55,925 bases of DNA from Candidatus Kaiserbacteria bacterium (GCA_028820405.1 JAPPJI010000026.1:1-55925); one strand, 5' to 3'; counted from the first letter of the stretch, positions 33,450 to 42,080 are shown. Notes: generated by a model from the letters alone, not told the origin. Numbers and translations are program-made.

Positions 33450-33520
33450 ACCCTATATAAGGGTGCGTTTATGTGGGCGTGGCTCAGGGAGAGACCCTGA
33501 CGATCGTCCACTATTTTTTT
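33450..33520 (+). ncRNA. Tandem small RNA, copy 3
   Basis: TATACT at 33438-33443, with TTGTTT 16 bp upstream. The 5' hairpin is unrelated in sequence (CCCAUA/UAUGUGGG with CCCU/AGGG inside) but in the same place. The outer stem is GUGGGCG/CGUCCAC (33473-33479, 33505-33511) and the inner UCAGGG/CCCUGA; both show compensatory or pairing-preserving changes from the other copies, while the AGAGA loop is unchanged. TATTTTTTT follows. The S9 peptidase promoter begins just after. Confidence 0.8.
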
Positions 33521-33536
33521 GCAAAAATGTGTGGTG

Positions 33537-33542
33537 TACACT
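33537..33542 (+). promoter_or_regulatory. -10 box of the S9 peptidase gene
   Basis: TACACT ends 9 nt before ATG 33552, just after the terminator of tandem RNA copy 3. Confidence 0.45.
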
Positions 33543-33551
33543 GGGTATGTT

Positions 33552-35477
33552 ATGGTCCTGTCGATACTCGCCCTCTCTGCCATCTTCATACCCGTCTTTC
33601 TCTTCGCTACTGCCTCGCACGCTGAGTCATTGGGAGAAATTCAGTATGCTCAACTCAAAGAAGTTCGCGACGGCGATCTCCTTATTCGATACAGTAATCC
33701 GAGCGGAGAACAGTTTTTCTCCTGTAGTATTGATACAGATGTATGCGAACCGGTCACGGAAGAGCATCCGACACTATTTCCTCGCACTGACAAAAGCAGT
33801 GGCACGATTCGGACTGAAAAGAAGAGTTGGGACGGGCAGTATCGGGTTGAACAGCGAGTCGTTGAGGAAGGACAGTGTTCGTGTGATCGAACGGCGGCGG
33901 TATATCAGTACATGCTTGTTGATGTCTCGGCGGATGTTGCAAAGGATATTGCGGTGATACCGGTCACCGGAGGTGTCACTTCATACAAATTTTCTCTCCT
34001 GAATGGTCAGGTTGTGTTCTTTGGAACAGATGGCACTATCTCAGTGTATGACATTGCTTCTCAGAAGATGCGAAGGGTACCAGCGACAACGGGCTTGTCA
34101 TATCACATCGTCTCACCACTCGCTCGGTATGCTGGTGGGTATAACAGCGGTAGCAGGGAGTACCGGTTATGGAATACCTATTCTGGCGAACGGATCACTA
34201 TTCCTGCTGAGCCATCTGGGTTTTTCGCAGAATTTTCATACGATGAGTCACGCTTCTCATTCCTCGATCATGATGAATCAGGGCACGTGACCCTCTTTAT
34301 CACCGACCTTGCTGATTGGATGAAAGGTGGTGATCGATCTGTTGAACGAGTGTTTGATGAAACCTTTGTCATCGCTGACTATGTCTTTCTCAACGACGGA
34401 TTGCTCTACGTTATCGGAAACACTGAAAAAGAGCCGTATGCCTGGGTGCTCTGCCAATACAATCCGATAACGGGTACAACTCGGCGTATTCGCGATGATG
34501 TCTCATACGGCGGCTGGATACGACCGATTCGTGGGCGAGACCTTCAATTTGTCATCATCGAAGGAAAAAATGCACACATTGCTCTGTACAATTCTGACCG
34601 AGATGAAGTGCGGGTGTTCCGTCCGGTTAACCCCTCACCGGCGTCAGAGAACATCGATCGGAGGGTTATTTCAGTCAACGGCATTCACGGCGTTCTCTAC
34701 ACTCCCAAACGAAACCCTTCCCGTCAGTCGCAAAAACTCTTCGTCTGGCTCCACGGCGGACCGATGCGACAAGCCAGTCTTGGCTACCACTCATTTTCAT
34801 CCTATGCACGGTTTGATGAACTCCTCGAACGGTTTGTTGATGGTGGGTCATACGTGCTGAAGGTTGATTTCACCGGGAGCTACGGATTCGGGAGACCATT
34901 TATGGAAGATTTGCGGGGGCAGTTGGGGAAGATTGATGTCGCTGACGTTGTTGCAATGACAAAGGAGGTGCAGCGACAGCACCGCGGTATTGATGAAACC
35001 TACCTCATCGGCTTAAGTTATGGTGGCTACCTCGGACCGAAAGCACTTGTTGAGCATCAACACCTCTTTGACGGTGCCATCACCATTAACGGTGTGTTTG
35101 ATTGGCTCATCTGGCTTGAAGAACGCCCGAAAGCAGATTCTTTCAAGAAGTGGTTTAACGGAACGCCCAACCTGTTTGACCTTGAAGACAATTTCTCCCT
35201 CTATGAAGAAGCTTCTATTATCAAAAAGTTACCAGACCTCGATGACGACAAGCCAATACTGATCATCTATGGAGAGGACGATACAACGATTGTGCCCGCA
35301 CAAAGCCGATGGTTCTTCTACCTTGCGAAAGCGTTCGGCAAGGATGCAAGACTGTTGGAGGTTGCGGATGAGGGGCATGTCATATCACGTCGAGAGAGTA
35401 TGAATCAAATCTGCCGGTATATTACTGATGAATTGCACCTCGGATCTGTTGTGTGTGGTGGTGGATCAGTTGAATAG
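33552..35477 (+). CDS. Exported S9-family (prolyl oligopeptidase-like) peptidase
   Basis: A secreted or membrane-tethered serine peptidase of the alpha/beta-hydrolase S9 family, 641 residues. It starts with a signal peptide (VLSILALSAIFIPVFLFATA), has a beta-propeller of some 330 residues that screens substrates, and ends with the hydrolase domain. The nucleophile is in GLSYGGYLGP, the Asp in IYGEDDTTIVPA and the His in DEGHVIS. LHGGPMRQASLGY is the oxyanion region. ATG 33552 is chosen for the signal peptide and the upstream -10 box; upstream codons would read through the RNA terminator. It may help feed the cell with peptides. Confidence 0.88.
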   Translation: MVLSILALSAIFIPVFLFATASHAESLGEIQYAQLKEVRDGDLLIRYSNPSGEQFFSCSIDTDVCEPVTEEHPTLFPRTDKSSGTIRTEKKSWDGQYRVEQRVVEEGQCSCDRTAAVYQYMLVDVSADVAKDIAVIPVTGGVTSYKFSLLNGQVVFFGTDGTISVYDIASQKMRRVPATTGLSYHIVSPLARYAGGYNSGSREYRLWNTYSGERITIPAEPSGFFAEFSYDESRFSFLDHDESGHVTLFITDLADWMKGGDRSVERVFDETFVIADYVFLNDGLLYVIGNTEKEPYAWVLCQYNPITGTTRRIRDDVSYGGWIRPIRGRDLQFVIIEGKNAHIALYNSDRDEVRVFRPVNPSPASENIDRRVISVNGIHGVLYTPKRNPSRQSQKLFVWLHGGPMRQASLGYHSFSSYARFDELLERFVDGGSYVLKVDFTGSYGFGRPFMEDLRGQLGKIDVADVVAMTKEVQRQHRGIDETYLIGLSYGGYLGPKALVEHQHLFDGAITINGVFDWLIWLEERPKADSFKKWFNGTPNLFDLEDNFSLYEEASIIKKLPDLDDDKPILIIYGEDDTTIVPAQSRWFFYLAKAFGKDARLLEVADEGHVISRRESMNQICRYITDELHLGSVVCGGGSVE

Positions 35478-35542
35478 AGGGGTGCCTCTGACAAGAAAAA
35501 ACAGAAAATCTCCTTATTTTTCAAGGTATTTTTGGAGAAAAA

Positions 35543-35605
35543 ATTACTTGTAAAATGTAATTGACAAGTAATCTTGCTACATGTAAACTATATTTGACAA
35601 GTAAT
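35543..35605 (+). promoter_or_regulatory. Repeated operator and promoter of the ATPase gene
   Basis: ATTACTTGT (35543-35551) and ACAAGTAAT (35564-35572) form a 9-bp inverted repeat, and ACAAGTAAT recurs at 35597-35605 inside an approximate direct repeat of about 30 bp. Each right half is part of TTGACAAGTAAT, so a -35-like TTGACA (35561-35566) with TAAACT 17 bp later (35584-35589) overlaps the sites. This is a good candidate for repressor binding at the promoter. Confidence 0.55.
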
Positions 35606-35608
35606 TGT

Positions 35609-37057
35609 ATGGATTCCCAAAAAAGACAGTTGGTCAAAGATTACATAAAGAAGCAGATGGAGCGGGGTGATAATCGTGCGTCGGAGTATATTTTAGATGC
35701 GCAAGGAAAGAGAAATCCAAATCGTGATTGTTTTCTCACTTTGAAAAAATATTTACATGATTACACTCAAAAGAAGGGGAAAGACCCACTCCGCTTTTTT
35801 GTGCTATATGGATTGCGTGGTACAGGAAAGACAACATTACTCTCTCAATTGTATGGCGAAATATATCACATGAAATATCGATTACTGCTCTCTGTTGATG
35901 AAGTGGTCAAAGTTATGGGAGTCGCTTTGAAAGATGTGTTGGATGTGTATGAAGAGGTGCTCGGTTTTCCTTTTGGAAGTCTTCCGCAGCCAGTATTCCT
36001 CTTTCTCGATGAGGTTCATTTTGATGATGAGTGGGCTATTTTACTGAAAACAATTTACGACCGAACGAAAAACATTTTTTTTATCGTCACTGGTTCATCT
36101 GCACTTGCACTTCAGTCAACTCCTGACATTGCGAGGCGGGCGTTGTTTGAAAAAATACACCCCATGCAATTCACTGAGTACATCAAAATCCGTCATGGCG
36201 TGCATGAAAAAGAAGGGCTTTCGCAAAAACTTCGAGATATTGTTTTTAATTCATCAAGTGCAACTGAAGTGTATGATGCTTTACAAGACATTGAGTCGGA
36301 AATGCGAGAGTATTGGTCAGATCTGGAAAAAAAAGATATTAACGACATTGACACCTATCTTGGGTATGGAACATTTCCATTCACAGTCGTATCTCCGGGT
36401 GAGATGTCTGCCTACGAACAGATAAGTGAGATATTGGATAAAGTTGTCAACATTGACATACCTCATATTGAAGAATTTTCCACTGACACTATTTCAAAAA
36501 TACCCGAATTACTCTACACTCTCGCCGCAAGCGATCAGTGTGACACGGTCAATCTCTCAAAATCAACAGGAATCAGTCGTCCAACACTCAGCTCAATCCT
36601 CAAGACACTTGAAAAGACTGAGATAGTCTGGCGTGTTCGTCCGCATGGACAACCTCATAAGCAAGTTCGGAAACCATCAAAATATCTCTTCACTAGTCCC
36701 GCATTTCGGTCAATGTACTTCAATTTGATCGAGAGTGTTCCGAATCAAGGGGTCTTGAAGGGAAGAATGCTAGAAGATGCTGTCGGTCTTTCATTGAGAA
36801 GGCTTTTTTCTGAGAGACCGGGGTTTTCAGTGACATATGATAGTTCAAAAGGAGGAGCTGATTTTATTGTTCGTCGAGGGGAAAAGATTTTTATTATTGA
36901 AGTCGGATATGGTCATAAGAACATGGGTCAGGTTATTCAAACTATGGGTAAAATACAGCAATATTCCTATGGAATCATCATTTCAGAAAACCCTCTCAAC
37001 ATAGATCACGATAACAACATTGTTTGGGTGCCAATTAGGTATTTTTTACTAATCTGA
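35609..37057 (+). CDS. AAA ATPase with winged-helix and nuclease-like C-terminal domain (DUF4143-type)
   Basis: The 482-residue protein has Walker A GLRGTGKTT (68-76), Walker B VFLFLDEVHFDDEW and sensor FFIVTGSSALAL. A helix-turn-helix region follows (VNLSKSTGISRPTLSSIL), then a PD-(D/E)xK-like tail with GADFIVRRGEKIFIIEVGYG. In the tail the catalytic Lys of E-x-K is replaced by Gly, so nuclease activity is doubtful. Proteins of this build are common in archaea and Patescibacteria and of uncertain role, possibly in defence or cell stress. Its base composition is AT-rich compared with flanking genes, a sign of transfer. Confidence 0.75.
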   Translation: MDSQKRQLVKDYIKKQMERGDNRASEYILDAQGKRNPNRDCFLTLKKYLHDYTQKKGKDPLRFFVLYGLRGTGKTTLLSQLYGEIYHMKYRLLLSVDEVVKVMGVALKDVLDVYEEVLGFPFGSLPQPVFLFLDEVHFDDEWAILLKTIYDRTKNIFFIVTGSSALALQSTPDIARRALFEKIHPMQFTEYIKIRHGVHEKEGLSQKLRDIVFNSSSATEVYDALQDIESEMREYWSDLEKKDINDIDTYLGYGTFPFTVVSPGEMSAYEQISEILDKVVNIDIPHIEEFSTDTISKIPELLYTLAASDQCDTVNLSKSTGISRPTLSSILKTLEKTEIVWRVRPHGQPHKQVRKPSKYLFTSPAFRSMYFNLIESVPNQGVLKGRMLEDAVGLSLRRLFSERPGFSVTYDSSKGGADFIVRRGEKIFIIEVGYGHKNMGQVIQTMGKIQQYSYGIIISENPLNIDHDNNIVWVPIRYFLLI

Positions 37058-37263
37058 CATATCATATGCTGTAACTATTCTACTGGGTCCTCTTACCAGT
37101 CACAGCACCCAAACTCAAGAAATGCTCTACAGAAGAAAAAGGCCCGGATTACCCGATGGGCCCGGTACCTTATTCACCTATAATTTAATAATGCTCCCAT
37201 GAAACACAAAGATCAAGTGCTTGTGTGTATAACATAAGACTGGTGAAAGGGTTTACTGTTGGG
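37058..37263. other. Intergenic stretch between ATPase gene and tRNA-Lys
   Basis: Contains a hairpin built from TGCTGT/ACAGCA and ACTGG/CCAGT (about 37071-37106), with no T-run on either strand, and a minus-strand terminator described separately. No coding frame is convincing. Confidence 0.4.
37133..37162 (-). terminator. Terminator downstream of tRNA-Lys
   Basis: On the minus strand GGCCC (37162-37158) pairs with GGGCC (37145-37141), with CGG/CCG possible inside, followed by TTTTTCTTC. It probably ends the tRNA-Lys transcript about 100 nt after the mature 3' end. Confidence 0.6.
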
Positions 37264-37336
37264 TCCGCCCACCAGGACTCGAACCTGGGACCGTCGGCTT
37301 AAAAGGCCGCCGCTCTACCAACTGAGCTATGGGCGG
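37264..37336 (-). tRNA. tRNA-Lys (anticodon UUU)
   Basis: A full cloverleaf is seen on the minus strand: acceptor CCGCCCA/TGGGCGG, D arm GCTC/GAGC, anticodon loop CTTTTAA with UUU, T arm CCAGG-TTCGAGT-CCTGG and discriminator A. The first base pair of the anticodon stem (27-43) is G-A, a mismatch. CCA is not encoded. It lies 27 nt downstream of the 37364 gene's stop on the same strand. Confidence 0.96.
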
Positions 37337-37363
37337 GTGATGTACCTGCATACTACCACCACT

Positions 37364-38488
37364 CTAGTTATACATGAGTGTGGCAACAAGGCGATCTTCC
37401 TCGTCAACGAGGTAGAGGATGTTCTTTTCCCGATCCTCCCAAAGTGACCGGCCGGATCCGAGAAAGACACGCCATTCCGGAACATAGAAGTCAGCATCGT
37501 TTCGATGGAGTTCGATACAGCCTTGTTCATTCATACTATGCTCAAGAAATCGTCTACATGCCAGGGTTACCCTGTCCGGCACTTCTGTGACGGTCTCACA
37601 TTCGCGGAGAGACTGCACGGTTTCATAACAGGCGTTGTCGGTGTAGGGGATGGTACCGTCAGCGATGAATTCATCAATCGGTTTCGGACATGCCGTCTTT
37701 ATTGACGGAACGAACTGCTTGAACTGTGATCGGAATCCTGAGCACTTGTTCAGTCGGAACGAGAAGCCGGTCGGTGACTGACCGGATGAGACGATGACAA
37801 TATCACCGCCGGAGACGCGGATAGATTGATTTTTGCTCTCAAGAGACCCGAACAGTTCCTTTCCGGTCGGAATGGCATAGGAGATTTTTTCTTTGTGATC
37901 AAACACCTTCCATCCGGTTATTGAAATGGGTTCAGATACTGAGTCAGCGACAGAGAGGATGAAGTACTCAAATTCCGGTCGGTACTCGTTCAGGTTTTTT
38001 GATCGGTCAAGGAATATAATACTTCCCGCATACGGTGATGGTTGGTACCGCTCTTGTATGATGTCGAGTGCACCGCGGAGATAATAGTCGTTCACCCGAC
38101 CGCTGATTGTGTGCAGTGCTGAGGCAACCGCTGCTTGATTGCCGCTCCTTTCATCAGGAATGTCTTTTGCGTCTGAGTCAACAACTCTCCCGTTGCCGAA
38201 ACGTACCCGCTGCGTCTCAGTGAATGAGCCGATGCTGACCGCGTTGCGGTTTGCTGCTTCAGCAGATGATACTGCCTGAGAAGACGAATCACCGGATTCT
38301 GATCCGTTGGAACCGGAAGACGGTGCGGTCGATGGTTTGGCGGTGGCGATGTCGGGTACGTAGGGGTTGTAGAAGCGGGCAACAGCCTCTGATTCAAGAA
38401 TTTCCTCAGAGTAAATGACAACCATGCCGACAACGAGAACAAAAAGGAGGAGAATGGTGATGAGGGGCCCTGCTTCTTTCAGTTCCAT
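37364..38488 (-). CDS. Membrane-anchored lamin-tail-like protein
   Basis: The 374-residue protein has an N-terminal membrane anchor (residues 9-28), a Ser/Gly/Pro-rich linker and an extracytoplasmic region. The stretch PISITGWKVFDHKEKISYAI followed by FGSLESKNQSIRVSGGDIVI resembles a lamin-tail (LTD) beta-sandwich, a domain common in surface proteins of this phylum. A Cys-rich segment follows that could form disulfides. TATGAT (38502-38497, minus) with TGA before it ends 8 nt from the ATG. Function unknown; a role in the cell envelope is likely. Confidence 0.6.
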   Translation of the reverse strand: MELKEAGPLITILLLFVLVVGMVVIYSEEILESEAVARFYNPYVPDIATAKPSTAPSSGSNGSESGDSSSQAVSSAEAANRNAVSIGSFTETQRVRFGNGRVVDSDAKDIPDERSGNQAAVASALHTISGRVNDYYLRGALDIIQERYQPSPYAGSIIFLDRSKNLNEYRPEFEYFILSVADSVSEPISITGWKVFDHKEKISYAIPTGKELFGSLESKNQSIRVSGGDIVIVSSGQSPTGFSFRLNKCSGFRSQFKQFVPSIKTACPKPIDEFIADGTIPYTDNACYETVQSLRECETVTEVPDRVTLACRRFLEHSMNEQGCIELHRNDADFYVPEWRVFLGSGRSLWEDREKNILYLVDEEDRLVATLMYN

Positions 38489-38513
38489 ATGGTCGCATCA
38501 TATCACAGGACAC

Positions 38514-39074
38514 CTACGGACGTCTCATGTGTTTGAGTGCTTCCTGTATCTGTTGCTCAACGGTTTCTCCGGAAAGGGTCACGTCTCGGAATGTCTCAGC
38601 AATTTCTTTTCGGTCATAGCCGAGTGCGATCAGTGCGGTGATAACATCGCTGGTGATACCGGACGAGTCATCAAGCACCTCGGTGCTCTTTTGCAGGTCA
38701 AGGATGATACGCTGTGCCTGTTTCCTTCCGACGCCGAACGAGACAAGGGTATCCACATCTTCTTTCTTAATAGCGGCAATGAGGGGTTGCGGCGGAACGG
38801 TGGAGAGAATGGAGAGGGCTTTTTTGGGTCCGATGCCGCTGACGGTGAGCAGAAGCAGAAAGGTTGAGTACACCTCCTGATCAAGGAAGCCGAAGAGCTT
38901 CATGGTATCTTTTTGAATTGCGGTGTGGGTGAAAAGGGTGCTTTCTTTTTGAGAGAGGACCGCATTCTTGACCGCATCGGAGACGGTGACCAGGTAGCCG
39001 ACTCCGCCTGATGTTTGGACAACAATCATATCTTTCCCTGCGTCTGAGGTCATTCCTGTCAGGACACCAATCAT
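38514..39074 (-). CDS. ruvA: Holliday junction DNA helicase subunit RuvA
   Basis: RuvA binds four-way junctions as a tetramer and loads RuvB. The 186-residue protein starts MIGVLTG, has an OB-fold N-terminal domain with LFGFLDQEVYSTFLLLLTVSG, two helix-hairpin-helix motifs (GIGPKKALSILS and GVGRKQAQRIILDL) and the small C-terminal RuvB-binding domain (ALIALGYDRKEIAETF). TACAAT (39086-39081, minus) ends 6 nt before the ATG. It is divergent from rpsT. Confidence 0.95.
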   Translation of the reverse strand: MIGVLTGMTSDAGKDMIVVQTSGGVGYLVTVSDAVKNAVLSQKESTLFTHTAIQKDTMKLFGFLDQEVYSTFLLLLTVSGIGPKKALSILSTVPPQPLIAAIKKEDVDTLVSFGVGRKQAQRIILDLQKSTEVLDDSSGITSDVITALIALGYDRKEIAETFRDVTLSGETVEQQIQEALKHMRRP

Positions 39075-39130
39075 GGCGGTATTGTACCATCCGCCTTGTG
39101 TGTTGCCCGGTTCTGGGGTATCGTACCTCT

Positions 39131-39397
39131 ATGCCAATTACTGCTTCGGCAAAAAAGGAAATACGGGCTTCGGGGAGAAAACACATCTACAATCTGCGGA
39201 GACTCCGTGCTATGCGAACCCTTATGAAACAGCTTATTATCAAGCACCGATCCGGTGACAAGGAGGCGGTGAAAGAGGGGTACCGTCTTGCACAGAAGGC
39301 GATCGATAAGGCGGCGAAGTGCGGGGTAATCAAAGAGCGAACCGCTTCTCGCAAGAAAGCAATGCTGTCGCGAATGACGAAGATGCAAACTTCGTAG
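39131..39397 (+). CDS. rpsT: 30S ribosomal protein S20
   Basis: S20 is a helical, basic primary binder of 16S rRNA. The 88-residue sequence MPITASAKKEIRASGRKHI, RLRAMRTLMKQLI and the C-terminal IDKAAKCGVIKERTASRKKA fit the family. The N-terminal S-A-K-K-x-x-R motif is typical. ATG 39131 starts the conserved part and is preceded by TATCGT with 6 nt between; TTGTGT (39096-39101) lies 17 bp farther up. The frame is open to 39011, but those residues overlap ruvA. Confidence 0.92.
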   Translation: MPITASAKKEIRASGRKHIYNLRRLRAMRTLMKQLIIKHRSGDKEAVKEGYRLAQKAIDKAAKCGVIKERTASRKKAMLSRMTKMQTS

Positions 39398-39427
39398 TAT
39401 TGCCGGTGTGTACAATTGAGATGTGGT

Positions 39428-41134
39428 ATGCCGGCTTCAACTCCACAACATATTCTCATTGCACAAGCGTGGCCGTATGCAAACGGATCACTGCACCTCG
39501 GCCACATCACCGCGTTTCTCGGAGCTGATATTCTCGCGAGATACCATCGGCTGAAAGGAGATTCCGTGCTGTTTGTCTCCGGCAGTGACTGCTACGGCAC
39601 ACCAATTGCGGTTGAGGCGGCGGCACAACAGGTGTCTCCGGCAACAATCGCAGAGAAGTATCATCAGGAGTTTAGAAAAACACTCATCAATGACCTCTCT
39701 TTTTCATACGATCATTACGGTGCGACAACTGATGTACCGCACCGGGAGTTTGTCCAGGATATATTCCTCTCTCTGCATAAAAAAGGACACCTCTATACCA
39801 AGAAGGACACCGTCCTCTTCTCTCCCTCCCTCAACCAGTTCCTCCCCGATCGTTTCGTTGAAGGCGAGTGTCCCCACTGCGGTTTTGCATCAGCCCGGGG
39901 AGATCAGTGTGATGAGTGCGGCCGGCTGCTTGATGCCCGATCGCTCAAAAATCCGCATGCGAATCCGAAGATATTCGGTGACCGTGCAAAGCAGGGAGAA
40001 CGCCTTGAAGAGCGGGAATCTGAACACTTCTACCTCCGACTCAGTGCATTTCAAGATGAGATTGGGCAACTGGTAGAAGAGCGGGGCGGTGCATGGCGAC
40101 AGCAGGCTGCTCAGTTTACCAAACGTTTTGTCGAGAACGGTCTCCAGGATCGACCGGTAACACGGGATACTGATTGGGGTATTCCGATTCCGATTGACGG
40201 GTATGACGGGAAGCGAATCTACGTGTGGTTTGAGGCGGTTCTCGGGTACCTGTCAGCTGCAAAGGTACGTGCAGGTGCAGACTGGGACCGGTGGTGGCGA
40301 TCAGACAAAGCGAAGCACTACTATGTGCACGGTAAAGATAACATTCTCTTCCACACGGTCATTCTTCCCGCGATCCTCGTGGGGTCTGACAAGGACCTGC
40401 ACCTTCCTGATGCGGTGTTCTCTTCTGAGTATCTTCTTCTTGAAGGCAGGCAGTTTTCAACAAGTCGAAACTATGCGGTGTGGGCACATGAATTTTGTCG
40501 GTCGTTTGACGGAGAGCTGCTCCGCTATTTTCTCACCGTGCAAGGTCCCGAAACATCGGATACTAATTTTCAATGGTCGTCGTTTGGCGAATTGGTGAAT
40601 GGCGAGCTGATCGGCACCTTCGGCAATCTCGTACATCGCATCTGCTCATTTGTTGAAAAACATGTCCCGGAGGGAGTCACTGTTGATGCTATGAGTGAAT
40701 CGGCAGAACAGCTCTGCACGGCTGCACGTCAGCTGCACAAAACGGTTGGTGAGCATATTGAGTCAGGGCAGTTTCGCAAAGCACTCCGATCAATTATTGA
40801 GGTTGCAGAAGCGGGGAACCGGTTCGCACAGCAGACGGAGCCGTGGAAGCGGATACAAGAGGACAGAGAGCGGGCAACAAGTGATCTCGCTGTTCTCTTG
40901 CACGTCATTCACACTCTCTCAATAGCGGTGCAGCCGTTTTTGCCGAAGACGTCGAAAACAATACAGTCATTCTTTGGCGGTGAGACGGTATCAAGTGATC
41001 AAGACTCTCCGACAAAGGGAGCGTGGGGAAAGGAATCGCCGACAACATTCAAGATACGGTCAACTGCACCACTGTTTCAAAAAATTGAGGAAGCGGTTGT
41101 TGAAAAACAAAAAGAAGCACTGTCCGGGGAATAG
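39428..41134 (+). CDS. metG: Methionyl-tRNA synthetase
   Basis: Charges tRNA-Met. The 568-residue enzyme has the class I signature HLGH (23-26) after AQAWPYANGSL, the zinc knuckle CPHCGFASARGDQCDECG, WGIPIPIDGYDGKRIYVWFEA, HGKDNILFHTVILPAIL and a signature-2 loop QFSTSRN near 342. The canonical K-M-S-K-S thus reads QFSTS, with the second Lys missing. The protein ends after the anticodon-binding helices with no tRNA-binding OB tail. ATG 39428 is 11 nt after TACAAT, so it would have a leader of only a few bases. Confidence 0.94.
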   Translation: MPASTPQHILIAQAWPYANGSLHLGHITAFLGADILARYHRLKGDSVLFVSGSDCYGTPIAVEAAAQQVSPATIAEKYHQEFRKTLINDLSFSYDHYGATTDVPHREFVQDIFLSLHKKGHLYTKKDTVLFSPSLNQFLPDRFVEGECPHCGFASARGDQCDECGRLLDARSLKNPHANPKIFGDRAKQGERLEERESEHFYLRLSAFQDEIGQLVEERGGAWRQQAAQFTKRFVENGLQDRPVTRDTDWGIPIPIDGYDGKRIYVWFEAVLGYLSAAKVRAGADWDRWWRSDKAKHYYVHGKDNILFHTVILPAILVGSDKDLHLPDAVFSSEYLLLEGRQFSTSRNYAVWAHEFCRSFDGELLRYFLTVQGPETSDTNFQWSSFGELVNGELIGTFGNLVHRICSFVEKHVPEGVTVDAMSESAEQLCTAARQLHKTVGEHIESGQFRKALRSIIEVAEAGNRFAQQTEPWKRIQEDRERATSDLAVLLHVIHTLSIAVQPFLPKTSKTIQSFFGGETVSSDQDSPTKGAWGKESPTTFKIRSTAPLFQKIEEAVVEKQKEALSGE

Positions 41135-41142
41135 ATGTTCTT

Positions 41143-41976
41143 TTAGCGGTGAGAGACGAACCTTATATCGCTGTCGTCAATATCAAGGATGGACATGCGA
41201 TAGTCATTTCCGGCAGTGGTGACACCGACAATACACGGACGACCGTCCCTTTTCAAAATTGCAACACCACCGCTCTGACCGCTCACTGCCCGTATGTTGG
41301 CCTGGTACGCTTTGTACCGATAGTTTCCCATAGTGACAATATCAAAGGTGTTCGCACTCACAACTCCGGTTTTGATCGAGAGTATTTTGTTCGGAAAACC
41401 AAAGGTTACCACGGTGTCAGGAGTGGTTGGGTTGCAGGTTCGGTAGTCGATGTGGAGCGACTGAGAACTTATCGGATACCGATAACCGCGGGCAAATCCG
41501 TTGCTGTCGATGTAGATGAATCCCAGATCAGAGGTGTCAGTGGTGTGTGCAAAGCCGGTGATAGGGAACTCGACATGCGGTGCGTATGATTTGGTGCGAA
41601 CGGTACATTGATTGCTAATTTTTCCGGAGAAGTCAGTGTATACATGACGGGCAGTGATAACAACGGTTTTGTCTCCGTTGTCGTAGAGGAATCCGGATCC
41701 GCCGCATCCTCCTTGTCCGTCACAGGTGCATGAAATCGTTACCAGTGATTGAACAATCTCACCGTACTCCGACGGTGTCAGGGTATGGGAAAGGGTATCG
41801 GGTATGGGGTACGGTCGCTTTGTCGGTACGTCCGCCCGACTGGTAATCGGAGTGCCGTCAACGGTGTGCACCGAATAACTTGTTTGATAGGTATGGTTTG
41901 CCGCCCATGAGACTGCCAATGCCGCCAACAGGGCGATGAGAAAAACGAAGGCAAGAATTTTGGTTACTTGACACAT
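41143..41976 (-). CDS. Exported trypsin-like serine protease
   Basis: A membrane-anchored S1-type protease of 277 residues. The N-terminal hydrophobic segment (ILAFVFLIALLAALAVSWA) is a signal or anchor. The triad is seen as His in VVITARHVYTDF, Asp in TTDTSDLGFIYI and Ser in VSGQSGGVAIL. Several Cys (SCTCDGQGGCGGSG) may form disulfides. It lacks a PDZ domain, so it is not a full HtrA. It converges on metG with 8 bp between. Confidence 0.78.
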   Translation of the reverse strand: MCQVTKILAFVFLIALLAALAVSWAANHTYQTSYSVHTVDGTPITSRADVPTKRPYPIPDTLSHTLTPSEYGEIVQSLVTISCTCDGQGGCGGSGFLYDNGDKTVVITARHVYTDFSGKISNQCTVRTKSYAPHVEFPITGFAHTTDTSDLGFIYIDSNGFARGYRYPISSQSLHIDYRTCNPTTPDTVVTFGFPNKILSIKTGVVSANTFDIVTMGNYRYKAYQANIRAVSGQSGGVAILKRDGRPCIVGVTTAGNDYRMSILDIDDSDIRFVSHR

Positions 41977-42080
41977 ATATAGGTTAGTGTTAGAAACTAT
42001 ATAATAAAACTATATATACGTCAAATAACGCTTTTACGTATCTGCACAAGCGGAAAAGAGCAAGAAGTGTTGTTCAGAAA

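Noticed and set aside
33150-33520. Insertion-like or REP palindromes instead of small RNAs
   Set aside because: Each copy has its own -10 box and T-run in one orientation, and the changes keep base pairs, which fits transcribed RNAs better than DNA palindromes.
35609-37057. Active PD-(D/E)xK nuclease tail in the AAA ATPase
   Set aside because: The E-x-K Lys is replaced by Gly (IIEVGY), so nuclease activity cannot be claimed, only the fold-like pattern.
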